Positions 55,630-64,000 of a stretch of 64,000 nt of DNA are shown piece after piece. The first letter of the stretch is position 1. Each line of letters begins with the position of its first letter. The translations under genes and the position numbers were made by a program. Source of the DNA: Pseudomonadota bacterium (GTDB lineage: Bacteria > Pseudomonadota > Gammaproteobacteria > Acidiferrobacterales > UBA6901); the NCBI GenBank assembly GCA_021785515.1, contig JAJYEX010000001.1, positions 186,001 to 250,000 of the forward strand, given 5' to 3'. The notes under the pieces were generated by a model. The model had not been told where the DNA came from and made no database searches. It was given only the letters and a program-made list of their open reading frames with translations.

Positions 55630-58172
55630 TGGCCGCAGCGGTCTGGCGCGCCAATTCCCGTTTCCTCAGTCGTCATCCGTGGCAGATATTCCTCGCCATC
55701 CTGGGTGTTGCCCTCGGGGTCGCGGTAGTGGTCGCAGTCGGCCTGGCAAACACCAGCGCAATCCGCGCCTTCCGTCTGGCCTCGCAAGCTATCGCCGGCA
55801 GCGCCACGGACCAAATTGTCGGCGGACCCGCAGGATTAACAGACCGCCTGTACACGCGTCTGCGCGTTAAGGCCGGCATCGAGGCAAGTTCGCCGATTGT
55901 CGACGGTTATGCCAGGGCCGCAGACGAGACCCTTCATATAGTCGGCATCGACCCTTTCGCCGGGAGCGCTTCCGCAGATAGTCTCGGTGGTGTCAGGGCG
56001 GGCGCTATCCGGCGGCTACTGATCGAACCTGGGGCCCTGCTGCTCGGAAGCGCCACCGCTCGCCGGTTAGGCCTGAAGCCCGGCAATCGCATGGTTATAC
56101 GTTGCGCCGGCCAGCGCCACACGGTGACTTTGGCCGGCCTGCTGCCGCATACGGGCATGTCGGCAGCACAGGATGGGCTTGCCATTACCGACATTTCTAC
56201 CGCCCAGATCCTCACCGGACAGATCGGACGCCTCAGTCGAATCGATCTGGAGGTACCACGCGGCATCGCCGGACGGCGCATGCGCGCACGCATTGCCGAA
56301 TTGCTGCCCGCCGGGGCCAGGTTGATGCCTAGCCAGGCACGAACTGGTGCAATGATCCATATGACGCGCGCGTTCCGCACCAATCTTACGGCGATGAGTC
56401 TGCTCGCCCTGATCGTTGGCATGTTTTTGATTTACAACACCATGACATTTGCCGTACTGCAGCGCAGGCGCCTCATCGGCATGCTGCGCGCTCTGGGCGT
56501 AACGCGCCGGGAGGTGTTCGGTCAGGTCGTAGCTGAGGCGCTGGTGCTTGGGGCAATCGGCACTGTTGCGGGCATCGGTCTTGGCATCGGGCTGGGCGAA
56601 ATCCTGCTGCATCTGGTGACCCGCACGATTAATAATCTGTACTTCGTCGTGTCCGTCACCCGACTGCTCGTTACACCGGTGCCCATTATGGAAGGGGCCA
56701 GCCTTGGAGTCGGGGCGACCGTCCTTGCGTCGATCGTCCCGGCACTGGAAGCTTCCGGCACAACACCCGGAAACGCAATGCGGCGCTCGACGATCGAACA
56801 ACGCACGCGCAGCCTGTCGCCCCGCCTCGCACTTGCAGGCGGTATACTGGCAGTTGCGGCACTGGCGCTTCTGGCGTTGCCGACGAGAAACCTGATCGTC
56901 GGCTTCGCAGTGCTGTTCATGGTGGCTGTCGGAATGGTACTGATCGCCCCGATTGCGGTGTCGTGGCTGAGCGCGATCGCGCATACCATGGCCGCCCGCG
57001 CCGGAAGCATGGCCGGAAGTGTGCTGGGCCGATTTGCGCTGCGCGGAATCACCGCTTCCCTCAGTCGAACCGGGGTCGCTATCGCAGCCTTGATGCTGGC
57101 CCTCGCAACCACCGTTGGCGTCGGAATCATGATTCAGAGCCTACGTGCCACAGTCAGGCAGTGGCTGTCATCGACACTGCAAGCCGATGTCTACGTTACT
57201 GTCCCCCAGCTCGATCCAAGCGGCACGCCGCCGGAAATCGACCCCCGAGTGGTGACAGCCATCAGGCAGATTCCAGGGATCGCAGCCGTAACCGGCGCAA
57301 GACGGGCCACGGTTGAGTCATCAGGCGGCCTGGCTCAGATCGTTGCGGTGGATTTTGCTGCGGCCCAAGCGTCGCGCTTCCGGCTCGTAGATGGAAACCG
57401 GCACAAGGTCTGGTCCGAATTCGATGCGAACCGGGCGGTGCTGGTTTCGCAATCATACGCCTACCGCAATCGGATGCGCGTGGGTGCAAGACTGCATCTG
57501 CTCACCGACCGGGGTTACCGGTCACTGCCGATAGCGGGCATTTTTTTAGACTACGGATCCGAGCAAGGCATCATCCTCATACATCGTCAGCTCTACGAAC
57601 GCTATTTTGCAGACCGTGGCGTGAGCTCCCTAGGGCTGTACCTGCGTCCCGGAGTCCACGCCGCGCAGGTGATTGATGCTGTCCGCGCGGCGGCGATGCA
57701 CCAGCAGATGATCATCGCGGAATCCAGTCGCGCAATCCGCTCGGCCTCGCTCAAGGTATTTGACGACGCCTTTGCAATTACTGGCGTGCTCAAGGCGCTG
57801 GCGATTGTGATTGCCGTCGTTGGGATTTTGAGCGCCCTCATGGCGCTACAGCTGGAGCGGTCACGCGAATTCGCGGTGCTGCGTGCAACCGGTTTTACCC
57901 AGGGACAGGTCTGGGGAATACTTACCATACAGACCGGCTTCATGGGTATTTGTGCGGGCATACTGGCGCTTCCTGCCGGTATCGTCCTGGCTCTGCTGCT
58001 CATACACGTCATAAACCGCCGCGCTTTCGGCTGGAGCATGCAAACCGTCATCACGCCCTCCGTACTGGCTCAGGCTCTGGTGCTCGCGCTGGTGGTGGCA
58101 TTGGCAGCCGGACTATATCCCGGGTGGCGGATGGCGCGCACCAGTCCGGCAGACGCCTTGCGGGAGGAATAG
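55629..58172 (+). CDS. FtsX/MacB-like ABC permease, duplicated (AttFG-like)
   Basis: An 847-aa inner-membrane protein made of two permease halves: each has an extracytoplasmic MacB-PCD-like region and FtsX helices (first helix [29 protein letters not shown]; FtsX core [43 protein letters not shown] around 255-370; second set near the C-terminus [25 protein letters not shown]). Ten or so helices. In the known attEFGH layout the permease is split in two genes; here it is one. It is translationally coupled to the ATPase and followed directly by the AttH gene. Confidence 0.93.
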   Translation: MAAAVWRANSRFLSRHPWQIFLAILGVALGVAVVVAVGLANTSAIRAFRLASQAIAGSATDQIVGGPAGLTDRLYTRLRVKAGIEASSPIVDGYARAADETLHIVGIDPFAGSASADSLGGVRAGAIRRLLIEPGALLLGSATARRLGLKPGNRMVIRCAGQRHTVTLAGLLPHTGMSAAQDGLAITDISTAQILTGQIGRLSRIDLEVPRGIAGRRMRARIAELLPAGARLMPSQARTGAMIHMTRAFRTNLTAMSLLALIVGMFLIYNTMTFAVLQRRRLIGMLRALGVTRREVFGQVVAEALVLGAIGTVAGIGLGIGLGEILLHLVTRTINNLYFVVSVTRLLVTPVPIMEGASLGVGATVLASIVPALEASGTTPGNAMRRSTIEQRTRSLSPRLALAGGILAVAALALLALPTRNLIVGFAVLFMVAVGMVLIAPIAVSWLSAIAHTMAARAGSMAGSVLGRFALRGITASLSRTGVAIAALMLALATTVGVGIMIQSLRATVRQWLSSTLQADVYVTVPQLDPSGTPPEIDPRVVTAIRQIPGIAAVTGARRATVESSGGLAQIVAVDFAAAQASRFRLVDGNRHKVWSEFDANRAVLVSQSYAYRNRMRVGARLHLLTDRGYRSLPIAGIFLDYGSEQGIILIHRQLYERYFADRGVSSLGLYLRPGVHAAQVIDAVRAAAMHQQMIIAESSRAIRSASLKVFDDAFAITGVLKALAIVIAVVGILSALMALQLERSREFAVLRATGFTQGQVWGILTIQTGFMGICAGILALPAGIVLALLLIHVINRRAFGWSMQTVITPSVLAQALVLALVVALAAGLYPGWRMARTSPADALREE

Positions 58173-58174
58173 AG

Positions 58175-59329
58175 GTGCGCTGGCGACACGTTGTGATGTT
58201 CGTGCTGGCGGGGTCGGCGGCAGTATTGATTGTGACATACGGTGCCGGAAAGCAGGCCGTACTGCCGGCATCCAATATGGCGGCGGTGCTGGGGACAGGA
58301 GCTGAAAATGGTTACGCCCATGCCGATGGTCCGCGGCGCTTCCGCTTTCCCCGTGACTTCGGTCCTCATCGCGCGTTTAAAACCGAATGGTGGTACTTCA
58401 CCGGAAATCTCGACAGCAGACATGGGCAAAGATTTGGTTACGAGCTGACCCTGTTCCGTTTCTCTCTCACGCCACACGCGATCCGCAGCCCCTCCCCGTG
58501 GTCGACCAACCAGGCATATGTGGCGCATTTTGCGATCACTGACCCCAGCCGCAAGCGATTCCATTTCTTCGAACAGAGCGCGCGTGGCGCCATCGGCCTG
58601 GCGGGAGCCCAAGCCGAACCGTTCCGGGTGTGGGTGTACAACTGGAGCGTCCAAGCGGTCACTGGCGCCGAATGGCCGTGGAAACTGCATGCCGCCGCCA
58701 AGAACGTCGACCTGAATCTCAGCTTGGCTCCGCTGACCGCTCCTGTTCTGCAGGGTGATCACGGCCTGAGCCGCAAGGGGCCTGGTCCGGGGAACGCATC
58801 CTATTACTATTCGATCCCGCGCCTCGATACCCGCGGCACCCTCTCACTGAACGGCCGGCTGTTTTCCGTATCAGGCCTGACTTGGATGGACCGGGAATGG
58901 AGTACCAGCGCACTGGCTCCCGACGAGGTCGGATGGGACTGGTTCGGATTGCAGCTGTCCGACGGCTCCGACTTGATGTTCTACCGCCTGAGACTCAAAA
59001 ACGGGGCGACCTCGCCCTTCAGCCTGGGATCCATTGTGGGCCGACACGGACATGTGACACCGCTGAGCAAGGCAGAAGTCCGCATCCGGGTCCTCGGACA
59101 CTGGCGCAGTCCGCACGGCGGCACCTATCCGGCGCGCTGGCGACTGTCCGTCCGGCGCGAACACCTGATCCTCGATGTCACACCCATGCTCGCGGACCAG
59201 GAACTCGATGTCGGCGTGCGATACTGGGAGGGTGCAGTCAACGTACAGGGTTACCGCAACGGACAGCCGATACGCGGGCGAGGTTATGTTGAGCTGACCG
59301 GCTACGCGTCATCGGAAACGCGGCACTAG
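58175..59329 (+). CDS. AttH/CrtC-like lipocalin-domain protein
   Basis: A 384-aa envelope protein. The GTG at 58175 is supported by GGGAGG eight bases upstream and starts two bases after the permease stop; an ATG at 58196 is an alternative. An N-terminal hydrophobic segment (VVMFVLAGSAAVLIVTYGA) anchors or exports it. AttH hallmarks: FKTEWWYFTGNLDSRHG, WMDREWSTSALAPDEVGWDWFG and the closing GRGYVELTGY. The two lipocalin-like domains bind lipids or carotenoids; CrtC homologues hydrate carotenoids, but no carotenoid genes are near. With the ATPase and permease it forms an attEFGH-like operon of unknown physiological role. Confidence 0.92.
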   Translation: MRWRHVVMFVLAGSAAVLIVTYGAGKQAVLPASNMAAVLGTGAENGYAHADGPRRFRFPRDFGPHRAFKTEWWYFTGNLDSRHGQRFGYELTLFRFSLTPHAIRSPSPWSTNQAYVAHFAITDPSRKRFHFFEQSARGAIGLAGAQAEPFRVWVYNWSVQAVTGAEWPWKLHAAAKNVDLNLSLAPLTAPVLQGDHGLSRKGPGPGNASYYYSIPRLDTRGTLSLNGRLFSVSGLTWMDREWSTSALAPDEVGWDWFGLQLSDGSDLMFYRLRLKNGATSPFSLGSIVGRHGHVTPLSKAEVRIRVLGHWRSPHGGTYPARWRLSVRREHLILDVTPMLADQELDVGVRYWEGAVNVQGYRNGQPIRGRGYVELTGYASSETRH

Positions 59330-59573
59330 GACACAACAGACCGGGTCGGTTCAGACCAGGCGTTTGGCCGTACGCCCACTGACACCGGTGGGCGCCGGAC
59401 ACCGGTTCTATCAACCCTGAATCGCCGCGGGCAGGCACTTCCGGTTCCTGACCCTAGCGAGCAATCTTGAGTCTGGCCGGGCACACGTCAGATCAATCCC
59501 GACACCCGGGCCGGCCGGTAGCGCCGCTTTCCGGTTTACGCTATCGTCCGCGACGGCCGTGCGACAAAATTCA

Positions 59574-61304
59574 ATGACAAACGTTACGGGCTGGTTGAAG
59601 CAGACTGGTATCCGCGCTGCGAAACCCTTGCGGGTGGCGGTGGCTCTGGGAACGTGCAGCGGTCTGCTGCTCATTCTGCAGGCCTGGGTTCTGGCCGGAA
59701 TCGTCAACACGGTGGTCTTTGGCCACCGGGGCATGACGGCCGTCTCGCCCATGCTGATGTCTTTGCTGGCCGTGTTTGCTGCCCGCTCCGCTATCGCGTG
59801 GGCATCGGAGCGCATGGCCTTCCATGCGGCCGCCAACATCAAGCTCGACGTCCGACGGCAACTGCTGGAACACCTTTTCGCCCTGGGTCCGGTACGGATG
59901 GTCGCAGAGCACGCCGGGGAACTCGCCACCACACTCACCGATGGCGTCGAGGCGCTGGAAGCCTATTACGCCCGCTTTCTGCCACAGATGGCGCTGGCCG
60001 CCCTGGTGCCGTTGTCCATTCTGGCAGTGGTCACGCCTCTCGACTGGGTATCAGGACTGGTGTTGGTCGCAACCGGACCCTTGATTCCCCTGGCGATGAT
60101 CTTCATCGGGCGGAATGCCGAAGCCCTGAACCAGCGCCAATGGCGCCGGCTGGCGCGTCTCAGCGCGCACTTTCTGGATGTTCTTCAGGGTCTCACCACG
60201 TTGAAGCTGTTCAATGCCAGCCGCCGGGAAGCTGCGGTCGTGGCGAAACTCTCCGACGATTACCGGAAAAGCACGATGGCTGTGCTGCGCATCGCGTTCC
60301 TGTCATCTTTGGCGCTCGAGTTTCTCGCTACCGTAAGTATCGCCCTGATCGCGGTACTCATCGGCTTCCGGATGATGTGGAGAGACCTCGGGTTCAGGGC
60401 AGGCCTTCTGGTCCTGCTGCTTGCGCCAGAGTTCTATCTGCCCCTGCGTACGCTGGGCACACATTATCATGCGCGCATGAATGCGATCGGGGCCGGGGAG
60501 CGTATCGTGCAACTGCTCAAGACAGAGGCTCCACCGCAACCTCAGGCTGCGCTTGCGCTGCCGGCGTCGAACCGAATCGGCATCCAGCTGCAAAACGTAC
60601 GCTATGCCTATGATTCCGGACACCTGGTCCTGGACGGGGTGTCGATCGAAATCGCGGCCGCCGAACACATCGCCCTGGTGGGCCCTTCGGGTGCAGGCAA
60701 AACGACAGTGGTCAACCTGCTCCTCGGTTTTGCGCAGCCGGATTCGGGACAGATACTGGTTAACGGGTACCCGCTAGATGCGGTCGATCGGCGGCAGTGG
60801 CTCAAGCACGTGACCTGGGTACCGCAGAATCCACGCATTTTTCACGGAACAGTGTACGACAACATTACCCTGGGTCGACCTGGATCCGATCGGGAGGCTG
60901 TGCGCGCCGCCGCCCACCTGGCCCTGGCCGATGAGTTCATCGAAAGCTTGCCGTTTGGGTACGACACAGTGGTAGGTGAGGGAGGACGGGGACTGTCTGG
61001 CGGGCAGGTCCGGCGCCTCGCGCTGGCCCGTGCGTTTTTCAAGGATGCACCGGTGGTGATTCTCGACGAACCGAGCGCCAGTCTCGATCTGGAGAGTGAA
61101 GCCAAACTGACAGCCGGGCTTGACCGCCTCACGCGCGGCCGCACCACCGTCGTCATCGCGCATCGGCTCAACACCGTCATGAACGCCGATCGCATCATCG
61201 TGCTCGATCACGGACAGGTCGTGGAATCCGGAACACACCGTGAACTGTTGGGTCAGACCGGCCTCTATCACAGGCTTGTCGGACAGTATGCGGGGGCCGG
61301 ATGA
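59574..61304 (+). CDS. cydD: ABC exporter CydD (cytochrome bd assembly)
   Basis: A 576-aa half-transporter: six-helix membrane domain then an NBD with Walker A GPSGAGKTTVVN, signature LSGGQVRRLALARAF and Walker B VVILDEPSASLD. CydDC exports glutathione/cysteine (or handles heme) and is needed for cytochrome bd oxidase maturation. The ATG at 59574 is chosen over a GTG five codons earlier; neither has a clear ribosome site. Its stop overlaps the cydC start (ATGA). CydB lies convergent on the other side. Confidence 0.96.
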   Translation: MTNVTGWLKQTGIRAAKPLRVAVALGTCSGLLLILQAWVLAGIVNTVVFGHRGMTAVSPMLMSLLAVFAARSAIAWASERMAFHAAANIKLDVRRQLLEHLFALGPVRMVAEHAGELATTLTDGVEALEAYYARFLPQMALAALVPLSILAVVTPLDWVSGLVLVATGPLIPLAMIFIGRNAEALNQRQWRRLARLSAHFLDVLQGLTTLKLFNASRREAAVVAKLSDDYRKSTMAVLRIAFLSSLALEFLATVSIALIAVLIGFRMMWRDLGFRAGLLVLLLAPEFYLPLRTLGTHYHARMNAIGAGERIVQLLKTEAPPQPQAALALPASNRIGIQLQNVRYAYDSGHLVLDGVSIEIAAAEHIALVGPSGAGKTTVVNLLLGFAQPDSGQILVNGYPLDAVDRRQWLKHVTWVPQNPRIFHGTVYDNITLGRPGSDREAVRAAAHLALADEFIESLPFGYDTVVGEGGRGLSGGQVRRLALARAFFKDAPVVILDEPSASLDLESEAKLTAGLDRLTRGRTTVVIAHRLNTVMNADRIIVLDHGQVVESGTHRELLGQTGLYHRLVGQYAGAG

Positions 61305-63055
61305 GCACGTTCCGCCGGCTGATAGGCCTGTTCCTGCCCTACTGGCGCTGGATCGCTTTCGGCATACTGGTTTCGCTGGTGGTGGTCATCGCCAATATGG
61401 CACTACTCGGAACGGCCGGCTGGTTTCTTGCCGCCATGGCGGTGGCGGGTGCCGCCGGCGGAACCATGAACTACCTCTTGCCGGCGGCAGCTATCCGCGC
61501 CTTCGCGATCCTGCGCACCGGCGGACGCTATCTCGAACGGCTCGTGACCCACGAAGCGACGCTGCGCTGCCTGTCTGGCCTGAGAGTTTGGTTCTACGAG
61601 CGCATCGAGCCGCTGGCCCCTGCCGGTCTGGAGGCCTACCAGGGCGGTGATCTGTTAAGCCGCATCGGGGCCGATATCGATGCGCTCGACAACCTGTACC
61701 TTCGCACGCTGGTGCCCGTGACCGTGGCTGTCCTGTCGACATTGATGGCTTTCATCTTTCTGAGCCAATACAGCCTGCAGGTAGCAGTTGCCGATCTCGG
61801 ATTTTTGGCGCTCGCCGGAGCTGCACTACCGCTAGTTGCCAGACGGCTTGGAAGCGGTCCGGGGGCACGCATGGTGGAAACGTCCTCGCAACTGCGGCTG
61901 GCCGTGGTTGATGCGATACAGGGCATGGGGGAGCTGACGGTATCCGGTGCCGATCGCGCCCAACAGAAAGAGGCCGAACGGCTCAGTCATCGCCTGCAGA
62001 AAGATCAGGACCGCATGAGCTCGATAACAGGTTCCGTATCGGCCCTTTCTGGCCTTATGGTCAATCTGGCGGTCTGGTCCGCCGCGCTGCTCGGCACGGT
62101 GCTTGTGCGCCATCAGCACATCGCGGCCGTCGATCTGCCAATGCTCGTCCTGGTGGTAATGGGGAGCTTTGAGAGCGTGGCGCAGCTGCCCCAGGCCTGC
62201 CAGTACCTCGGGCACACGCTCGCCGCCGCCCGGCGCATCTTTGCCGTGGTCGATGCCCCAGCATGCATCACTGACCCTGCGCAGGCATCTCCGCAGCCAC
62301 GCGATACCAGACTGGAATTACGGGGAGTCGGTCTGCGCTACTCGCCTAGTGGGCCCTGGGTACTGACGGACATTGACCTTGCCCTGGCGCCGGGACGGCG
62401 TGTGGCAATCCTTGGTCCCTCGGGGGCCGGCAAGAGCAGCCTGATCAGCCTGCTGGCGCGATTCCGCGAATACGAACGTGGAGACATCCGTCTCGGAGGA
62501 TACCCGCTACGGGCCTACCAAGCCGAAGATCTGCGTGCGATGATCAGCGTCGTTCCGCAGCATCCTCATCTGTTCAATACCACGGTACGCGCAAACCTGC
62601 TGCTCGCCGCACCCGATGCGGATCAGGGCAGAATCGAGGCGGCCGCCAGATCGGCGCGGATCCACGCAGATATCGATGCCCTGCCCGAGGGCTACGACAG
62701 CTACGTGGGTGAGGCGGGCCTGAAGTTCTCCCGGGGGCAGATCCGGAGACTGGCCATCGCACGCGCACTCCTGAGGGATGCCCCAATTCTCATTCTCGAT
62801 GAACCCACGGAGGGCCTGGATAGCGCCACCGAACGCGAAGTCATGGACAGCCTGATGGCGGCCTCGGACAATCGGACGCTGCTGTTCATTACCCATCGTC
62901 TGGCCGGGCTGGAGCGCATGGACGAGATCGTGGTCATGGACCGAGGCCGGATAATCGAACGCGGCAGACACGCAGAACTGCTGAACGGAAATACCCGCTA
63001 CCGCCAGATGCACGCAGTGCTGGTCTTTCCGCCCGAACCTGCGGCTGTCCACTGA
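61301..63055 (+). CDS. cydC: ABC exporter CydC (cytochrome bd assembly)
   Basis: A 584-aa partner of CydD with six helices and an NBD: Walker A GPSGAGKSSLIS, Walker B ILILDEPTEGLD, but a degenerate signature FSRGQIRRLAIARAL in place of LSGGQ, so one ATP site of the heterodimer is probably impaired, as is usual in asymmetric exporters. Translation is coupled to cydD by the 4-bp overlap. It converges with the cydB cluster after 24 bp. Confidence 0.96.
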   Translation: MSTFRRLIGLFLPYWRWIAFGILVSLVVVIANMALLGTAGWFLAAMAVAGAAGGTMNYLLPAAAIRAFAILRTGGRYLERLVTHEATLRCLSGLRVWFYERIEPLAPAGLEAYQGGDLLSRIGADIDALDNLYLRTLVPVTVAVLSTLMAFIFLSQYSLQVAVADLGFLALAGAALPLVARRLGSGPGARMVETSSQLRLAVVDAIQGMGELTVSGADRAQQKEAERLSHRLQKDQDRMSSITGSVSALSGLMVNLAVWSAALLGTVLVRHQHIAAVDLPMLVLVVMGSFESVAQLPQACQYLGHTLAAARRIFAVVDAPACITDPAQASPQPRDTRLELRGVGLRYSPSGPWVLTDIDLALAPGRRVAILGPSGAGKSSLISLLARFREYERGDIRLGGYPLRAYQAEDLRAMISVVPQHPHLFNTTVRANLLLAAPDADQGRIEAAARSARIHADIDALPEGYDSYVGEAGLKFSRGQIRRLAIARALLRDAPILILDEPTEGLDSATEREVMDSLMAASDNRTLLFITHRLAGLERMDEIVVMDRGRIIERGRHAELLNGNTRYRQMHAVLVFPPEPAAVH

Positions 63056-63079
63056 CCCGAATGGATCCCGGACAGCCAC

Positions 63080-63268
63080 TCAATCGTCAGAAGACCCAGC
63101 CTCCTCCTGCGCGTCCAGCAGCGCCCCTCCCGCGGCGGAAATCAGCACGATCATCACGGTACCCAGCACCCAGGCAAAATACCATGCCCCCCTCTCACCG
63201 AGCAGGATCACCAGGAACACCGTTACCAGGGAGATGACGGCATAGAGCAGCACACGCAACACAATCAT
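63080..63268 (-). CDS. Small membrane protein downstream of cydB, 62 aa
   Basis: Starts at an ATG 11 bp after the cydB stop, with a strong GGAGGT overlapping that stop, so it is translated with cydB. The product has two helices (VLLYAVISLVTVFLVILLG and WYFAWVLGTVMIVLISAAGG) and an acidic tail (AQEEAGSSDD). CydX is about 37 aa with one helix and YbgE about 97 aa, so this is neither in the strict sense; position suggests a cytochrome bd accessory subunit. Confidence 0.75.
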   Translation of the reverse strand: MIVLRVLLYAVISLVTVFLVILLGERGAWYFAWVLGTVMIVLISAAGGALLDAQEEAGSSDD

Positions 63269-63279
63269 GCAAACCTCCT

Positions 63280-64000
63280 TCAGTACGCGTGGTCATCACC
63301 CTCGACCTGGGCCGGCGTGACCTTGCCGCGCATCACCCAGAATGCCCAGCTGGTATAGATCACCACAATGGGCACGAACACCACAGTCCATCCGAGCATC
63401 CACAGCAGGGTCGTCTGGCTCGACGAGGCATCCCATACCGTCAGGCTCTGCGATGGATTGCTGCTCGATGGCATCATGAAAGGAAACATCGCGGCGCCGA
63501 CGGTACCGATAGTGCCGATCCATCCCAGGGCACCCAGCCACCACCCCAGATGTGACCAGCCGCGCTGTAGAGACCAGACGCCCGCCATGATACTGACATA
63601 AACCAGCGCCGGCACCAGCCACAACACCGGATGGGCGGAAAAGTTATGCAACCAGGCCCCCTGCACGACCTCGACCGTTTTATGCAGAGGCATGGCCGGC
63701 CCCGCGGGATCGTCGCCGGCGGTCAGTACATAGCCCGGAAGCCTGGCCACCCAGAAGCCGCCTGCGGTGAACAGGATCAGTCCCGCCGGGCCCGCCCACA
63801 GCCCCAGCTTCCGCGCACGTTCCCGAATCGCCCCGTCGCCGCGATTCATGACCATGGCCGACCCCTGGTACAACGCCAGTGCCAGCGACATCAGCCCGCA
63901 GAGTATTGCAAACGGATTGAACAGGGATATGAAACTTCCGGTATACCAGGATTCGAGGTCCCAGTTGAAATGAAACGGCACCCCGCGCAGCATGTTGCCG
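63280..64000 (-). CDS. cydB: Cytochrome bd ubiquinol oxidase subunit II, C-terminal part (5' truncated by window)
   Basis: The frame runs off the right edge, so the gene starts beyond the window; about 240 of the usual 330-380 residues are present. Membrane helices and typical segments FNPFAILCGLMSLALALYQG, MFPFMMPSSSNPSQSLTVWDASSS and VPIVVIYTSWAFWVMRGKV identify CydB. With CydA (beyond the edge) it reduces O2 at low concentration with ubiquinol. It is followed by the 62-aa membrane protein and faces cydDC. Confidence 0.96.
   Translation of the reverse strand, partial: GNMLRGVPFHFNWDLESWYTGSFISLFNPFAILCGLMSLALALYQGSAMVMNRGDGAIRERARKLGLWAGPAGLILFTAGGFWVARLPGYVLTAGDDPAGPAMPLHKTVEVVQGAWLHNFSAHPVLWLVPALVYVSIMAGVWSLQRGWSHLGWWLGALGWIGTIGTVGAAMFPFMMPSSSNPSQSLTVWDASSSQTTLLWMLGWTVVFVPIVVIYTSWAFWVMRGKVTPAQVEGDDHAY

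Noticed and set aside
59330-59573. FNR site upstream of cydD
   Set aside because: Only a half-site ATCAA near 59490 is present; the other half does not match.
1-64000. tRNA, rRNA, CRISPR and insertion sequences
   Set aside because: Scanned intergenic regions by eye for T-loop GGTTCRA patterns, repeated spacers and transposase motifs; none was convincing. A tRNAscan or Infernal search would be decisive.

Overview
The window reads as contiguous chromosome of a GC-rich proteobacterium, most likely gammaproteobacterial. The signs are a cydDC/cydB pair, PBP5- and PBP7-type DD-peptidases, a YbhF-type ABC exporter, an HPF protein fused to a cold-shock domain, and a lexA-imuA-imuB-dnaE2 cassette. 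No rRNA, tRNA, CRISPR array, insertion sequence or integrated phage was recognised. Genus assignment is not possible from the sequence alone. About 50 protein genes are supported. The ORF track also uses GTG and TTG starts, so many starts were re-chosen here from Shine-Dalgarno (SD) sequences and family N-termini.

Layout. 0-12.9 kb is housekeeping and stress: 3' half of PEP carboxylase, hsp20-lon, an ArsB/NhaD-like permease, a small holin-like membrane protein, an MFS transporter, msrA, a PBP5-type carboxypeptidase, a stand-alone Mesh1-like HD hydrolase, a DEDD exonuclease and a LOG-like protein. 13.2-16.2 kb is a probable nrtR-nadA-ald operon with a palindrome in front of nrtR. 16.4-19.7 kb holds a PBP7-like peptidase, thioredoxin plus an AF1514-type protein, a His-rich small protein and a dienelactone hydrolase whose 3' end lies in a perfect 23-bp inverted repeat. 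19.9-25.6 kb is one gene for a double-length UvrA (1878 aa, four ABC ATPase modules). 25.7-29.4 kb holds pirin, a small Cys-cluster protein, an orphan ParB-like protein, thiopurine methyltransferase and a 51-aa membrane protein.

29.4-38.9 kb looks like an oxygen- or energy-limitation cluster. It contains an HPF-cold-shock fusion behind an FNR-like box, a universal stress protein, a phosphodiesterase, and an ackA-xfp-glgP operon behind a perfect TTGAT-N4-ATCAA box. Glycogen would be phosphorolysed, sugar phosphates cleaved by phosphoketolase and acetyl-phosphate used by acetate kinase to make ATP, while ribosomes are hibernated. The shared FNR control is inferred from sequence motifs only.

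39-45.4 kb is a tolC-hlyD-ABC-permease-permease drug-export operon. 45.6-51.6 kb is the SOS mutagenesis operon lexA-imuA-imuB-dnaE2 with two tandem SOS boxes at the lexA promoter. 51.9-54.3 kb is accessory: a HigBA toxin-antitoxin pair and a Sel1-repeat gene broken by two frameshifts and two stop codons. 54.3-64 kb holds a small membrane protein, an attEFGH-like operon (ATPase, FtsX-type permease, AttH lipocalin), cydDC, and, convergent to it, cydB with a 62-aa membrane protein.
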